This document shows positions 1 to 13,000 of a stretch of DNA of 64,000 nt, piece after piece. Within the stretch, counting starts at the first letter, position 1, and each line of letters begins with the position of its first letter. Origin of the DNA: Cristatella mucedo (Eukaryota; Bryozoa; Phylactolaemata; Cristatellidae); the NCBI GenBank assembly GCA_009760855.2, contig WPIO01000007.1:11228001-11292000 (forward strand), written 5' to 3'. The notes under the pieces were generated by a model, which did not search any database, was not told the DNA's origin, and saw only the letters and a list, made by a program, of their open reading frames with translations. The translations under genes were made by a program, and so were the position numbers.

Positions 1-1486
1 AGTTCAGCTAGGTACGAAGGAGCCAAGCCGTGGCGAGACTTGTGGGTCAGTGTAAGAGCTTTGCTCTGTATTCGTTGCTCAACCGGCATCCATCCTAGCT
101 CTTTAAGCAAAGGAGACACATGCTCAAACCTGTGGGACTTGAAGACTAGCCTTGCAGCCATATTCATAGTCAGCTGCAGTGGGCTAATAGCTTTTTTGGT
201 AGCCCAGCCAAAAGGGAACTACAATAATCCAGACGAGACAGAACTAAGGAGCTAGTTAAACTTTTTGCAAGCTACTGTAGGCGACAGCTCCTGATCTTGG
301 ATAGGAATTGAGCTGTAGAAGCAGTCTTCTGAATGAATCTTTTAAAATTAAGGCAGCTGTCGAAAACGACACCTAAATTTCGGGCATATGGTGATGGTCG
401 CACAATAGCATCACCTATTATAAGAGCAAAGCCTTTTAATTCAGCCACATGCTTAGGGTGTCCTATGAGCAGCAGTTCGGTTTTATCATCATTTAATTTC
501 AGGAAGTTTTCCGATATCCAGGATCGAATATCGGCATGGCAAGCGTTCAGTTTCTCAGTTGCTGCAGCAGATTCCGACGGTTTGAATGACAAATACAACT
601 GAGTATCGACAGCATAAAAGTGATATCCTATTCCATGGGTCTTAATCACTTTTCCCAGAGGTTATGTATAAATGGAGATCATCAAGGGACCAAGTACAGA
701 CCCTTGAGGGACTCCATAGGTGACCCGTCTCGTGGGTGAGACCTGACCCCCACACGACACGGATTGAACACGATCAGACAAGTAGATTTAAACCATGCCA
801 GTGCTTCGTCTGCCAGACCAATCGTTGTTCTCGATCGTTCAAGCAGAACATCGTGATCAATGGAGTGGAAGGCCGCAGACAGATCTAGCAGAGCTAGGGC
901 AGTGAGTCGTTGTTGCCACGTAGAATGTCATTGTTAACACGGAGGAGAGCAGTTTCAGTGAAGTGCTGCCTCTTGAGCCCTCATTGAAATGTTTCTGACA
1001 TTTCATTCTTTTCAATATGTCCAACCAGCTGCTTAGCAGCAATTTTTCAAGAATCTTTGACAAGAAAGGAAGAAGGGAAACCGGACAATAGTTTACAAGG
1101 ACCTCTGTATCGAATTCAGGCTTTTTAAGTATGGGTCGAACGACTGTCGCTTTGAAGGACTTGGGGACGACCCCTTTTCCCAGAGAAACATTAAAAATCT
1201 TGGTTATGGCAGGGCTAAGTTGGTCTGCTAGTGAAGACCACGGAGATGAAGGTATAAGGTCTTACATAGCACTCCTGAGTGTCATGTTCACTGCATCAGT
1301 GAGGGTAGCGAGGCTGTTGGTCGAGTGTGAATGCAGATCAAGAAGGCCTGCACCACAGACAGATTTAAAAAAATTGTCTATGTCAATGCTTTGTAAAATA
1401 CGTCGCTTGACAAGCTCGACATTACCCAATAGGTACAAGGGGGCAGGAACAGTAAGCAAGACCGAACAATATATATAATTTATAAT
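1..1486 (-). mobile_element. LINE-B, reverse-transcriptase part, 5'- and 3'-interrupted
   Basis: Minus-strand reverse-transcriptase sequence in several frames. The clearest piece (649-272) reads FYAVDTQLYLSFKPS and LKLNDDKTELLLIGHP, typical of the CR1/L2 group. The first catalytic Asp of the Y-A-D-D box is Val here, so the copy is dead. It continues beyond the left edge. It is the same element as the endonuclease part at 2157-2750, separated by younger insertions. Confidence 0.8.
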
Positions 1487-2049
1487 TTATTTGTATAGTG
1501 CCCCAAGATAACAACCTGTATTCAGGCGCTTAACATATGATTGACTTCAAGGTTTTGTCGCTCACTTTTAGGTCCCTTCATTCTATGGCTCCAGCCTATC
1601 TCTCCGACATACTCCCCATCAGGCCAAGCATCGTACCACCCGCTTTTCGGAATCCAACAGTCTAGAAATACCTCGTACAAACCTCAAATCCTTTGGAGAC
1701 CGTGCATTTAGTTCGTATGCTCCCAAAGCCTGGAACTCCCTCCCGACCTGCGTCAGAACATCCCCTGACCTGACCACATTTAAAAGGAACTTAAAAACAC
1801 ACCTATTTAGGACAGCATTTAGTGGGTCCCTGTGATTCGTCCTTCACGTGCTTATGCATGCTGACACTGTGCGTGCTGCCACTAACCACATTTGCATGCT
1901 GACCCTGTGCAGGTCACCCCTAACCATGTTATTCATTTTGTTTGTTTTTCAAGCATGATTTTACTTACCATTTAATTGCATTTCCCATTGCAGCAAATGT
2001 AAAGCGCCTAGAAAGAAATTAAGTTCTCTGAGGGCGCTTTATCAAGTAC

Positions 2050-2080
<31 letters not shown>

Positions 2081-2156
2081 GCCACGGGGCTCCAGCCCAC
2101 GACCTCAGCCAGACCTTGGTCGGGGCGAGCCCCTTATCCACTGTACCAAACCAGCA
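1487..2156 (-). mobile_element. SINE-alpha (tRNA-like head plus LINE-like tail), split by LINE-A
   Basis: On the minus strand the tRNA-like head (2156-2082) has an A-box-like TGGATAAGG and a B-box-like segment. The tail (1534-1487) resumes with the AAGCGCC..GGGC hairpin and ATACAAAT end. Removing the LINE-A at 1540-2076 rejoins head and tail to match the uninterrupted copy at 44403-44545. Confidence 0.65.
1540..2076 (+). mobile_element. LINE-A 3' end, 5'-truncated, nested in SINE-alpha
   Basis: About 540 bases of LINE-A, from the last codons of the reverse-transcriptase ORF through the 3' UTR, terminal hairpin and (ATT)n. ATATG flanks both sides (1535-1539 and 2077-2081), a likely 5-base target-site duplication. 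Confidence 0.8.
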
Positions 2157-2750
2157 ATGATCTGAGAGGGTCAGTGGGCACACCACAAGGTCAGTGGGGA
2201 GGACATCCTTAGTTATCACGAGATCTAGAATGTGGCCACCGACGTGGGTGGTATGATTAATGTGGGTGGTATGATTAACGTGTTGGACCCCATCAAAATT
2301 CTCCAGACAGTCAAGAAATGAGTGGACCTGGCTGTTGATAGGGTTGTCAACGTCAATATTAAAGTCTCCAGCAATCAGTAACGGCCTGTCACACACAAAT
2401 ATTTTAGCAGGGATCTCTGAAAACTCTTCTATAAACAAGTTTACACAGCCAGAAGGAGGCCGGTATATCACAATAGAGAGAGGCATTGTCTTTGATGAAG
2501 ACCTGATTGCAACCGATTCAAACAATGGCTCAAGCAAAAAACTGCACATCTTATAGCAAAACGATTCATGAACAACAATTGCAACCCTGCCACCAACCTT
2601 ATCAGAACGCATGGACTGATAGAATGAGAACCCGGGTGGAGTGGTCTCAAATATGCATCTACTGGAACAAGGCATCATCCAAGTTACGGTAAGCAGAAAT
2701 GCATCTAGCTTCTTGTGGACCAACTGGTCGCAGATAAGTAACCCCATTGT
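2157..2750 (-). mobile_element. LINE-B apurinic-like endonuclease part
   Basis: Minus-strand ORF with the order expected of a LINE endonuclease: LDAFLLTVTWM, GFSFYQS, VGGRVAIVV, LIAGDFNID, HILDLVIT and LSDHC. The catalytic Glu of the TETW box is Val (TVTW). An 18-base tandem repeat (2246-2282) duplicates a six-residue unit. SINE-alpha interrupts the element right after SDHC. Confidence 0.85.
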
Positions 2751-2884
2751 TTTAGAGAGCGGACATTTAGTAGGTGGAATTTAAGAGGCTGCCCAACAAC
2801 TGGGCGACTGTGATGAAGTGTATTTACGTCGGCGTGTATCCTGCCCGGAAGATGCGGGCCCTTCGAATTTGAATTGGACCTTAG

Positions 2885-3140
2885 TAATGTATCTCCGTCA
2901 GTAACTCCACAAAGTCATAAAGACCATGTGGGTGTTACGCAGGAGAGTTTTGTATAGCGCACTCACAGCCTAAGCGGCTTTCGGTACGCATTCGGTAGCC
3001 AACAGACTTCGTCTCACACAACAAAGAGAAAGTGGGAAGCATAGCAGAGCTAGGAGAGCAGTTGAGGTAGTGAGTAGCATAGAAGTAGCAGTTCAGGACC
3101 GCTGAAAAAGATGTGCCATAGTCGGCAGTTGGAGAGTAGA
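2885..3140 (-). mobile_element. LINE-B 3' end fragment
   Basis: Reverse complement of the LINE-B C-terminal coding and 3' end (compare 36828-37259). It includes the GTGAGTGCGCTATACAA segment and GACTTTGTGGAGTTAC, ending with a short AATGTA remnant of the (TTACA)n tail. Confidence 0.75.
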
Positions 3141-3851
3141 TGTCGTTGCGTAAGAGTAACAGCCTCCGGTCAATGTTTCACAACGTGCTGGGCTACGGCG
3201 GGTGGGCTACTACCGCAACAAGTAATATTTAGCGCTTTAAACTTACGAGTCGTAGGTTTGATAGCCGAGCTGTTGATAGAGCAAACGCAGGATGCAGGAA
3301 GGTTCTCACTGACCCGCCGGAGAAGGCCTGCCGATAGGTATCGACTAATGGCGACATCGCACCTTATGCTAAGCAGTTCCTGTTTTGTGTAGCATATCCA
3401 AGGACAGCTCATAAATAGTCACAGCGAAGACAGCAGCGGAATACCCGAAGGTATCACGGAGAAATCAGGTAAAGGTCCACACCACGCTAGGAGTTGCCCG
3501 AGGCAGCTCTTTAGCGCAGGGAGGAAGCTGTTGCACTGACCCTGCCTTGAATATCACTGCTACTTCGGCCTGCTACTTCGGCCCAGGCACTGCTGAGATA
3601 TTAACACCCACCCACCACATCAGCTTTACAGCCTTGCGGCCATGACATTATGGTTAACATTGACCTTGCACTCGGCGTGCGCTACTATGGAAAGGTGGTG
3701 GTGGTACGATCTAACAGCGATCTGCAAGCGATGCCTATGCTCTAGCTGCCGCAGCCTGCACCCCGCAAAGTGAAAGGTCGCATGTCGAAGTAGCAGGCCA
3801 AGCAGGAAGATGCGTGGCATGGCGCAGGCAGCGCCGATCACAGCCACATAC
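3141..3851. other. CARMIL intron sequence, no gene recognised
   Basis: No exon with CARMIL repeat character, RNA gene or known repeat was recognised. There is a small direct repeat of a 13-base unit (TGCTACTTCGGCC) near 3560-3590. Confidence 0.4.
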
Positions 3852-4042
3852 CTGCATCTCATCACCTTTGATCGAGTTGCCACTCAAGTTAAGCAGGCGC
3901 AGAGTGCTGATGCACTGGCCGTTGACAACAAGCGCCTCGGCCAGCTTGCTGGCCCCTTTGGCTGTCATGCCCGTCTTCGCAAGGTTGATGCGGCACAGGC
4001 CCCTCGGCAGCTTGGCTATGGTGGCACTCAGAGCAGTGATGC
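3852..4042 (-). CDS. CARMIL: CARMIL exon 10, leucine-rich repeats
   Basis: Exon of 191 nt. It contains AKLPRGLCRINLAKTGMTAK, GASKLAEAL and LNLSGNSIKGDE, two LRR units closely resembling the CARMIL AKLPKGLxxLNLxKT region. It ends in phase 0 at GTATGT. I see no following exon between 3850 and 1, so the next one should lie beyond the left edge, past the transposon nest. Confidence 0.93.
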
Positions 4043-7000
4043 CTAGAGGAGGTCAACGAACGAGGCACCTCCGATGCACGAGAGCCTGCGACAGCGCCTC
4101 GCCCGATCTGCCCGGTGGCCAACCGCATGCATGACTTCGGCTTCGATTGGCTCGCGAGATCGCATGCACCGACCGCGCATCAGCAGCAGCGGTAGCCGCG
4201 GTGCTTGGCGATGGTGATCGACTGCATGACTATGACCACTGATCGATGGGGCGGCGACCTTTGGCGCTTGGTCATAGTGACTGCGGGCTGGTGAGCAGTG
4301 GCGCCTCTAACCTTTGTCCTCGAGAGCGTTGTTAGACAAGTCCAGGTCAGTCAGCTTGGACGACACGTTTGCAGATATGGCCGATGCAAACTTGATGACC
4401 GAATCGCTGCAAGCAGAAATGCAATGAACCTCAAATAAATATGTGTCGCACAAAACAACTCACAACGATGCCACAGATGTGAAGCCACTGGAGAAAACGG
4501 GCGGGGGATAATTCACAGCAAGCATCCCAAAGCAATAGGGTTGCCTTTTTGATGGAATAATAACAATAATAATAATAATGCACTTGATAAAGCGCCCTCA
4601 GAGAACTCAATCTCTCTCTAGGCGCTTTTCATTTGCTGCAAAGGGAAATGGAAGCGGGGTAGACAGCTACAAAACGGGGAACCACCAGGATATCGCAAGT
4701 TCACGAAGAAAGGCTCAATGTAGGCCAACCGTGAGAGCTTTCGGCCACAGCTAGAACCGAATCATTTGTCATGCAGGGGTCAACCGACATTTCAAGCAGT
4801 TGCAAGGAGCATTAGAGGGGAAACAGCCAAGAAGCAGTGTTGAATGCTCAATGGCAAGGGGTGATGGTTGTGGGCATGCTTGCAACGAGGTCACTGTAGT
4901 CATAGATATATGTGCTGACCCAAGCATCGAAGACAGCTTCAGGATTTGCAATTCCCCAGATGTGTTATCTTTGTTGAAAACAAGATTACACCAGCACAGC
5001 AGCTGCAACTGCACAGCGGCACATGAACATAAACAGGTGCAATGGCTGAAATGAGGCACTAGCTGAACTACCACTAGCAACGATGAATCAACGACTCGGG
5101 ATTTACACACTACTAAACTTAGCACCAAAAGAGCAGCAGCAAAGCTAAAAACTCCAACCCATACCTTCAAAAATAGTAACAATAGTAATACATTTTTTAT
5201 AGCAACCTCAGAGAATACAATCTGTTTCTGGGCACTTTACATTTGCTGCAAAGAAAGCATGATCGAATGGTTAGTGGTAACATGCTCAGTGACAACAAGG
5301 ATAACATGGTTAGAGGTGACATGCATAGGGTCAGTATGCAAATACGGTTGGTGGCAGCATGCACAGTGTCAGCAACCACAAGCATGCAAAGGACGAATCA
5401 CATGGACCCACTAACCACTGTAATAAACAGACGCGCTTTTTTAGCTTAATTTTACATGTGGTCAAGTCAGGGGATGTCGTGATGCAAGTTGAAAGTGAGT
5501 TCCAGGCTTTGGAAGCATACGAACTAATAGGCATGGTACGTGGTATAGGTATACGATTAGATTCCGGAAAGCAGGTGGCACGATGCTTAGCCTGGTGAGG
5601 CAGTAAATCTGATAGGTGGGCTGGAGCCAAAGAATGGAGAGGCCTAAAAGTGAGTGAGAAAACCTTGAAGTCGATGTGCTGCTTGACTAGCAGCCAGTGC
5701 AAGTCGGCAAAAATAGGTGAGATCTCCACGGCGAGGGAAGTCACATCAGGACCTGAGAGCACGAGGAAGCAGAAAGTGGTGCAACAGCTCAGCTAGGTAT
5801 GAAGGAGCCAAGCCATGGCAGGCCTTGAGTGTGCAACAATACTTGCAAGATCATGACCTACTGCAGTAGCACAATTTTGGAGCTATGGGAAGCGCAAAAT
5901 ACTTTGCAGCAGCAATCGATGTGGGCTAAAAGAGAGTCCGTTCGGCACGAGCAGCAAGCAGTACATACACTTTGAGGCCCGAGTTGGAAAGGTCCATGCT
6001 TTCCAAGGCCATGCTTGTCTTCACCACTTTCAGAATGCGACTAAGCATTTCGGACGACTACAAAAGTAGTAAATAATACACAGCACCATTAGCACCAAGA
6101 GCCACAGGTATCATTAATCCGGCACATAGTGGGAAACCGATCAAAGGATACGCCGTGCACAGAAAAACCCCCAACGATGGTGTGCATTAAGGGACACGAA
6201 GGCACCTAAGTCTAGGGGTGATACGCCAAGGTCGACATCGCCCTAGCTAAGCCGCAATTCAGTGTCAAATCTCAATTCCGATTAGCTTGGGTAGCTGCCT
6301 AATGACATTTGACATCCAGAGTGATGCCAACCACATCGCGATTGCTTGGCTTAATTTACAAAACCGCCACCGAGGCAGAAGCCTTCAGCTCATTTTCCAT
6401 CTTTGGCTGCCTGCCGGTCAGGCCTGCTGCAGCCGGCCGATCAGGCTTACTGTGCATCAGCAGAGCACGCTGGCCAAGGGGAGCAACAAGGCAACTCATC
6501 TGCCCACTCAGTGGCCAATTCTGGCTACAAGCAAAGCACGAATAAAGCAGTGGGAGGGCAAAGCTTAACTATATCCTGTCTTGCTTATTCGCAACAATAC
6601 GATTCAGCGTGGTACAAGTGAACAAACGGGCATCATGCTGTCTATATAAGAAAGCTGAGTAACATAAGCGGATGCTTGCCTGTGGTGCGACTGGCCACAG
6701 CTGGCGGCATTTGCAGTACTTGGAATCGTCTGAAACTGTGTTGGCTCACTGTTGATGGTAGGCCAGCTAGCTGAGAGCAGTGGCTGCTGCACATGTGGCA
6801 GGCGTTGAGCTTGAGCTTGCGTCTCAAACTGCCAGTCTTTGGATAAAGATTTGCAGCCGAGTACAGTGCACGCTCATAGCAATGTTCTGGGATGCAAGTT
6901 CAGCCACTGATGTGGGCTAGCTCTTAGGTCCATACCAGCATTCTATTTGGCTGTTTCAGCTATTTGACCATTTCGGTGGTCACCTTCATTGAATGTCGTT

Positions 7001-10000
7001 CTTGTTTCTGTCCATCTGCAAGGCCTCTACAGCATCGGCTGTCAACTTATGAAATCTGCTTAAGAGATAAGCCACGGGCCTTGCAGGATACCTCCTCACC
7101 CCGGCGCATTACCCCTATAGGGCAAACGGACCGTGTGTCAGACCTGGGGGCAGACCAAAGCAATGGTACTCCAAGCAGCAAAGCTCAGCGTGGTGCAGAA
7201 AACTGCTGCCACTCTGAGAGAGCACATCGGCACACTTCGACAAGTCTTTCCTCGGAGCTATGCCGAACCTATCTGCTTTGACATGTGCCTGCAGCATGCA
7301 AGGTTGTTCGCCTGCACAGCACTGGCGGGCAATGCGGGTCGGTGGCCAGCTAGGCCGAACTGCCGGTTCAGGCTTCGTCGATGGGAGCTGAAAAAAAATC
7401 CTGCAAGCCAGACCATCTAGCGATTGGGAAAAAAAACTATGCGAAAAAGTGGAAGCACGAGTGGGCCTCCACACTCTCATCGGCATGCCGGAAAGGTCAA
7501 GGTGTGAAGGCCATGAGCCTCTGCCAGAGAGATCAAGGGAAAGCCAGCGTGTGACTGGGCCGGGATGCGAGCGGTGGCGCTCAGGCCTAGGCCAAGCGTG
7601 CGGTGCATGCGCTCTCGTGCAGAGGCTACAACCAATAAGTACCGACCAGGAGCAGTAGCGGATGGAACAGAAATGCTAAAAGAAGCTTTGGGTCACGACA
7701 ACTAAATTTGGCAGGAGATTCCAATAATCACATTAAAGTGCAGGCTTTTTGCATCGGCTCTAAAAGCCGTGCCAAGCTGTGCAAGCACGATGGGCATTCG
7801 CTCGCACCCAGCAGGGCACCAGACGCAGTGCTGAGCGATGCAGGCATGGCATTCTTACCAGCTTCATGTCTGCCGCATTGAAATGTGTGAACCATGTGCA
7901 GTACTGTAATGCAGCAAGCAATGGGACGTGGTCACTGAAAAATAAAGCAAGAACCCCAGCTTAGCTGCGCATGCCGCAGCGCTCGATTCGCGCATGCAGT
8001 ATCTGCTGCACGAGCCGCTGCAGCTGCTCAGGGAAGGCTAGCCAGACAGCAGGTAGGAATAGGTGGCTCGACGAGTGCCATGTTGCATCCACATTGAGGC
8101 TAGTAACTGGTGGCCACTTCTTAATGTGCCAGCCTGGGTATGTGATTAGCATTGTGCCTGGCACATGTGCACAGCAGCAAAGCAAAAGCTCACTAAAAAT
8201 GATAATCGTAGCAGTGCCAAGCTCTCAAACAATATCTCCAATGCAAAAGCTGACTTACCAAACCCACCTGCCTCCACATGCACCAATCATATGCTTGGGA
8301 CACAACGTCTCACGCAGGACTACCAGCATGCATGGAAGCAGGCCCATCTGAGAGGCTACGGTTGTCTATGAGGCAAATGCACGGTGACTCGAATACGACT
8401 CAAAACTGATTCGCGCGGACAGAAGAGGCAAGGGCAGACCGGTGCCTGCTGGCACGAATACCTGCAGTCCTCATCGAGACAGACTCGTCAAGTTTCGCTA
8501 CTCTATAGGTCACGTCAAAGTGGGATCGGGTGGGCCCAAAATCAAAATTCGGTGCACTGCAAACTAAAACTTACGTTTGCAACAATGAAGCTAGATTACC
8601 AGCTATTGGGTGTCTGACTATCCCAGCAGGAGATGGAGGGAGGGAGGGAGAAAGATTCAACTCCGGACGACTAAAGGACATTTCATACTTCCTCCACAGC
8701 ACTACTATATCATTTTGGGATGCATAGCACAACGTACCCATAAATCCGGCTGACGGCAAGAAAGTTGACGTTTTTGTATAGGCAGGTGCAGCAAGACATA
8801 AAACTTATAAAAGCCCACTTTTACGTGTTGTGTACTGATTTTGCTCTTTAACTGGGAGATGGTACCCATCTCCTACGATGGTGCGTGTTGAAATAAAGCT
8901 TGAAACTCGGGTAAACCGGCCTGAATATACGGTCCAAAACATCTGAAAGGAACTTTGAGGCTTTTCGGACAAGCCACCCAGCAGCAAATGACAGGATCTC
9001 ATGAGAGAGGTTACCGTGAAAAAAAACTAATCGCTCGCACATTAGCCGATCCATCCGCTTCCTCAGAGGCAGAAACACTGTAAAGCTGCAAGATCGTTGA
9101 ACAAGTGGTAGAGTTAGCAAAGTAATGCACAATTTGGGGATCATTTCTGCGGGAGATAACGCCAGATCTGACTAGAAAGTCACGCCATTCGGCAGTCAAT
9201 TTCGGTACCCCAATGAGCCCAACATGTGTTGCCCTTCAGTCAGTATGCAGTCACCACATGCCTGAAGAGATTGAGGAGCTTCTACGAATGCAACCACTGA
9301 ATGCAATGCTACAAAAGGCTTGCTTCCAAAGCGATAAATAGATGACCACTTCTATGAACAAAAATGAAACTGGATGTTGTGCACTTGTATAACCTGTAAA
9401 GTGTCGGTTTATACAATAAGCAGAAAGCGATATGAGCCACACAGCCGGAAAAATGCCAAACGCGACCGCACAGCCAACTTCTGAGAGAAGTACAGGACAT
9501 TAGTAAAAATGAACGTATTGCAAGAATGAACCCTGGTAGCAGGATCGATAGCTGTGCAAAAAACGAAAATGCTGCTAAATCTCAGTCTGTGTCTGTGTCT
9601 AGAACTTCGGGCATGCACACAAAGGGCAGCATATCATAATTATAATAATAATAATGCACTTGATAAAGCATCCTCAGAGAACTCAATCTCTTTCTAGGCA
9701 CTTACTAAGACACTGAGCATAGCCAGTAAACCAGCGCTGGAAGGCAAGCTGGACCAACAGTCGCAGCAGACAATAATTTTAGCTCAGGCTGCCGGAGGCA
9801 GCACTTCTGCCGAAGTGATTTTTGCAAGCACGTGCGACAGCCACGAATCCTGGACCCTTGCATATGATGGAAAACCAAGAAGAATGGAACACGGCCACCT
9901 ACTGCAACACTTATTCCGGTCCTCCTATATCACGCATGAGAGCACAACACCGTGTGGCACACGGAACGGGACGGTGGTGACACCCAAAAAAAGCACGCTG

Positions 10001-13000
10001 TCAAAGCTCAGCTTTTGGCAAACGAAAGCTGCAGCGCACCGACAAGCCGACTGCTGCTGCTGCTGCTCATTGGCTTCAAAAAAGAAGCAACAATGTTGAG
10101 ACGCAGCCAGTGTGCCTGCCAGACCGGTGGCTGGCACCACTGCTGCAAGCTACAGCAGTGCACAGTACACAAGCACCGGGATACACCAGCACGACACCAA
10201 TGGGGGAGGGGAGACCGACGTTGCTTACCGTCGAAGAGTGAACCTGTAATGTTCAACAGACGCGTATCGCCTCGATCATCCCAACACAGGGCCTACGAGC
10301 CAGGGCAAGCGTACACTTCCGGATATTTACTAGATGCACCACCGGCATACCCCACCACCGGAAAAAGGAAAGGTCAAGAGGTGAATCGGCCCTAGTGGCG
10401 GTATCGCATGCACTCAACGGCTAGATGGACGCCAGCAAGCAGACGACGACGATGCAGCGATCACACGAAAGAGAGGCTCAGAGGTAGTGGGGAGGGAGGA
10501 GGTGGATTCGGCATGAGCGCAAAGCCCACAGCTCGCCTCCGACGGCGGGCGCACCTGGAAGAGAGGTGGTTGAAATCACAAAGGGAAAACGACCGAGCAT
10601 CCTGCGACGAGTAGATCGTGTCGATGTCCCACGTGACTTCGTCGATGACCGTGTAGCCAAGGTAGTCGCACATGTATGCATAGATGCTCGAGAAGCCGTC
10701 ACACGGCTTCGTGTCCTTGGGCGACGCATCTCGAACGGCATCCTGCACCGCCTTTGCACGGGCCGCTGGATGGACGTCCAGCTTCGCGACGAGCCTCCTG
10801 CACGAGGAGGGCAGATGCGCGGATGCAGGGCCGACTAAAGACAAGCCTCTGCGAGCTGGCGCTAGCGCCTCCATGCTAGGCGAGGGAGGCGGTGAGCCCA
10901 CTTTTCGCACAGCAGCCTTCTGGAAAGCAAAGGAGCTTGCATAGCGTGCAGTCAACTTCCAAGCCTCCGAAGGGCATCCAAGGTTGGACTTCTGCAGCAG
11001 TTACACTGGCAATTCATTAAAGACCGATTAAGCTTTCATGTGGGGCGTGGCAACAGTACAAGCATCTGCCACAAAGGTGGCTTCTGAGGTAATGTAGTAT
11101 TAGCAACATTGTCTTGTTAGTATTGTATTACATATAAAGATGGCTGCTGCAATAGATCTTGTCAGCGGTGAGGAGCTTTAATTTGGCCTATTAAGCAAAA
11201 TTATCGTGTCAGGCGATGGCGCGGCATGGCATAAGTAGGCAAAATGCTGTTTGTGCACGCATTCACGGAGGTGAGGTGCTGACTTGAAAACTCCACCGGC
11301 GCTGCTGCGCTTGGCTCTACAAAGCAAACACGAAATCTAGCAAACGTCACTCCGAAGGGAGCCGTTCGACAGAGATGCTTAAAATGCTGGCTGCCACAAA
11401 CAAATCTCATTTTTTGTGGCGATGTCATACTACTACTACACACCGGCTGCACAAGCTATGTATGCCCCGGGTGAGAAAACCTGCATGTGACATAGCTACA
11501 CACACTCTTGGAGCCAGATCGGCCGTATTGTCATTACGCAACGAGCCATCATGTTGACTAAAGCACATAGCTGCAAGCTCGAAATAGACCCAGGTAAATA
11601 TCAGTACTACAGACTCGTCATCAGCTCAACAGTCACTGCACTGCCGCCAACCACAATCTTGCCGATGTACACAGCACCAAGCTAGAAATGGAACCCTCAG
11701 GGTTGCTGCTGCTGCTTCTCCTTGGTCGCTGGTGCTACGTGCTGGCGATCCCTCTCACTGCTGCATCGTGCAGCCGCCCAGCAGGAACACCAGCAAATGC
11801 ATGCAAAAAACGATCATCTTTTTCCCATAGTGGAGCTGACGGCATGCACGCAAGCTAGCCCGATAGCTCGAGACGCTGTGCCGCCACTCACGGCAGGACG
11901 GCATGGCCACTGTGTGGCACACGCCAGTCTACCGCTGCTGCTTGTCTACTCAGAGCTCCTCTACAGGGTGAACCGCATGCACACTCGACAGCAATGGAAG
12001 CGAGCGGAAGGCTGAAATAGCACCTAGCCCGCCAGTCTAGTGCTATGCGCACTGGGAGTGCAGGCACCGAAACTCTGCAGAAGCACGTGTCCGACAAGAT
12101 AGTGGGCTGCCGCTGATGCTAACGGTGTGCAACAGTCGGAGTGAGGGCTTGCACTTGTCCTACAACAATGGGGGTCTCCAAACATGCTAAGTAATTGAGC
12201 CGAAGCTGTGCACAGCGTCCATTCACGGTCCGGGTCCCAAAGGTTTACATAGGCTCCATGCAAAGTGCAACGGGTCCTGCATACACAACTCATTCTGTCA
12301 AAAACCATATGAGCGAGTCATGAAGCTGTACTTTTGCCAGCAAGGACTGCCTTGATGGCAGCCATTCATTTCACTACTGATTGTTCCGCTCCTTTTGGTA
12401 GTGTTTTGCTCAGTGCCTGCAGCAACCATGGGACGACTCGCTGGTTTTGCCACAGTTGGCGCAGAGCCACAGTTAAGCTTTCTAGTCTCAGTCTGTTGAG
12501 ATCCGCCAGGCCCTCCGAATACCTTGGCACTAATCTCGAATCCAGCAGTACAAGCTTATAATGGGTCGCCGGCTGGACATTTTTTCTTTCGATCTTTAGC
12601 CAGCGCTTCGGCACTTTCCATCACATCGAAGTGGCACAGAAGATGCCCATAAAGCCTCGCGATGTGCCACTGCTCTAATGCTGCTCGTGGCCATCACACA
12701 CAGCCACAAGATATAACAAATAAACTAAGAAAACGAAATCAATCGACCACTTAAGCTGCACAAAATCAAGCTTGCAACAAATGAAAACTATGGTGGTTAT
12801 GATCTGGAAGGTTGAGACACATTCTAGAAACAAAGCATGAAATCGGCAGATGTACTTTTGCACTAGACTGATGAGATTCACTTTCGGCCTGTCTCAACAG
12901 CTCTGGGCACGAGTGAAGCAGAGCTAACGGTATACATACTCAAAGGGTACTGTCGAAAAAACAGCAACTAGTGCCGATCCGATGTGAGTGATGATGGCAA

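Noticed and set aside
9530-9600. Minus-strand exon candidate with FIFTNVLYFSQKL for the CARMIL segment before the leucine-rich repeats
   Set aside because: The exon at 7934-7859 fits the family motif and both phases far better.
12366-12614. Minus-strand ORF (LNRLRLESLTVALRQLW) as a CARMIL PH exon
   Set aside because: Exons 4 and 5 already complete the PH-like domain in phase, and this ORF does not match any remaining segment.
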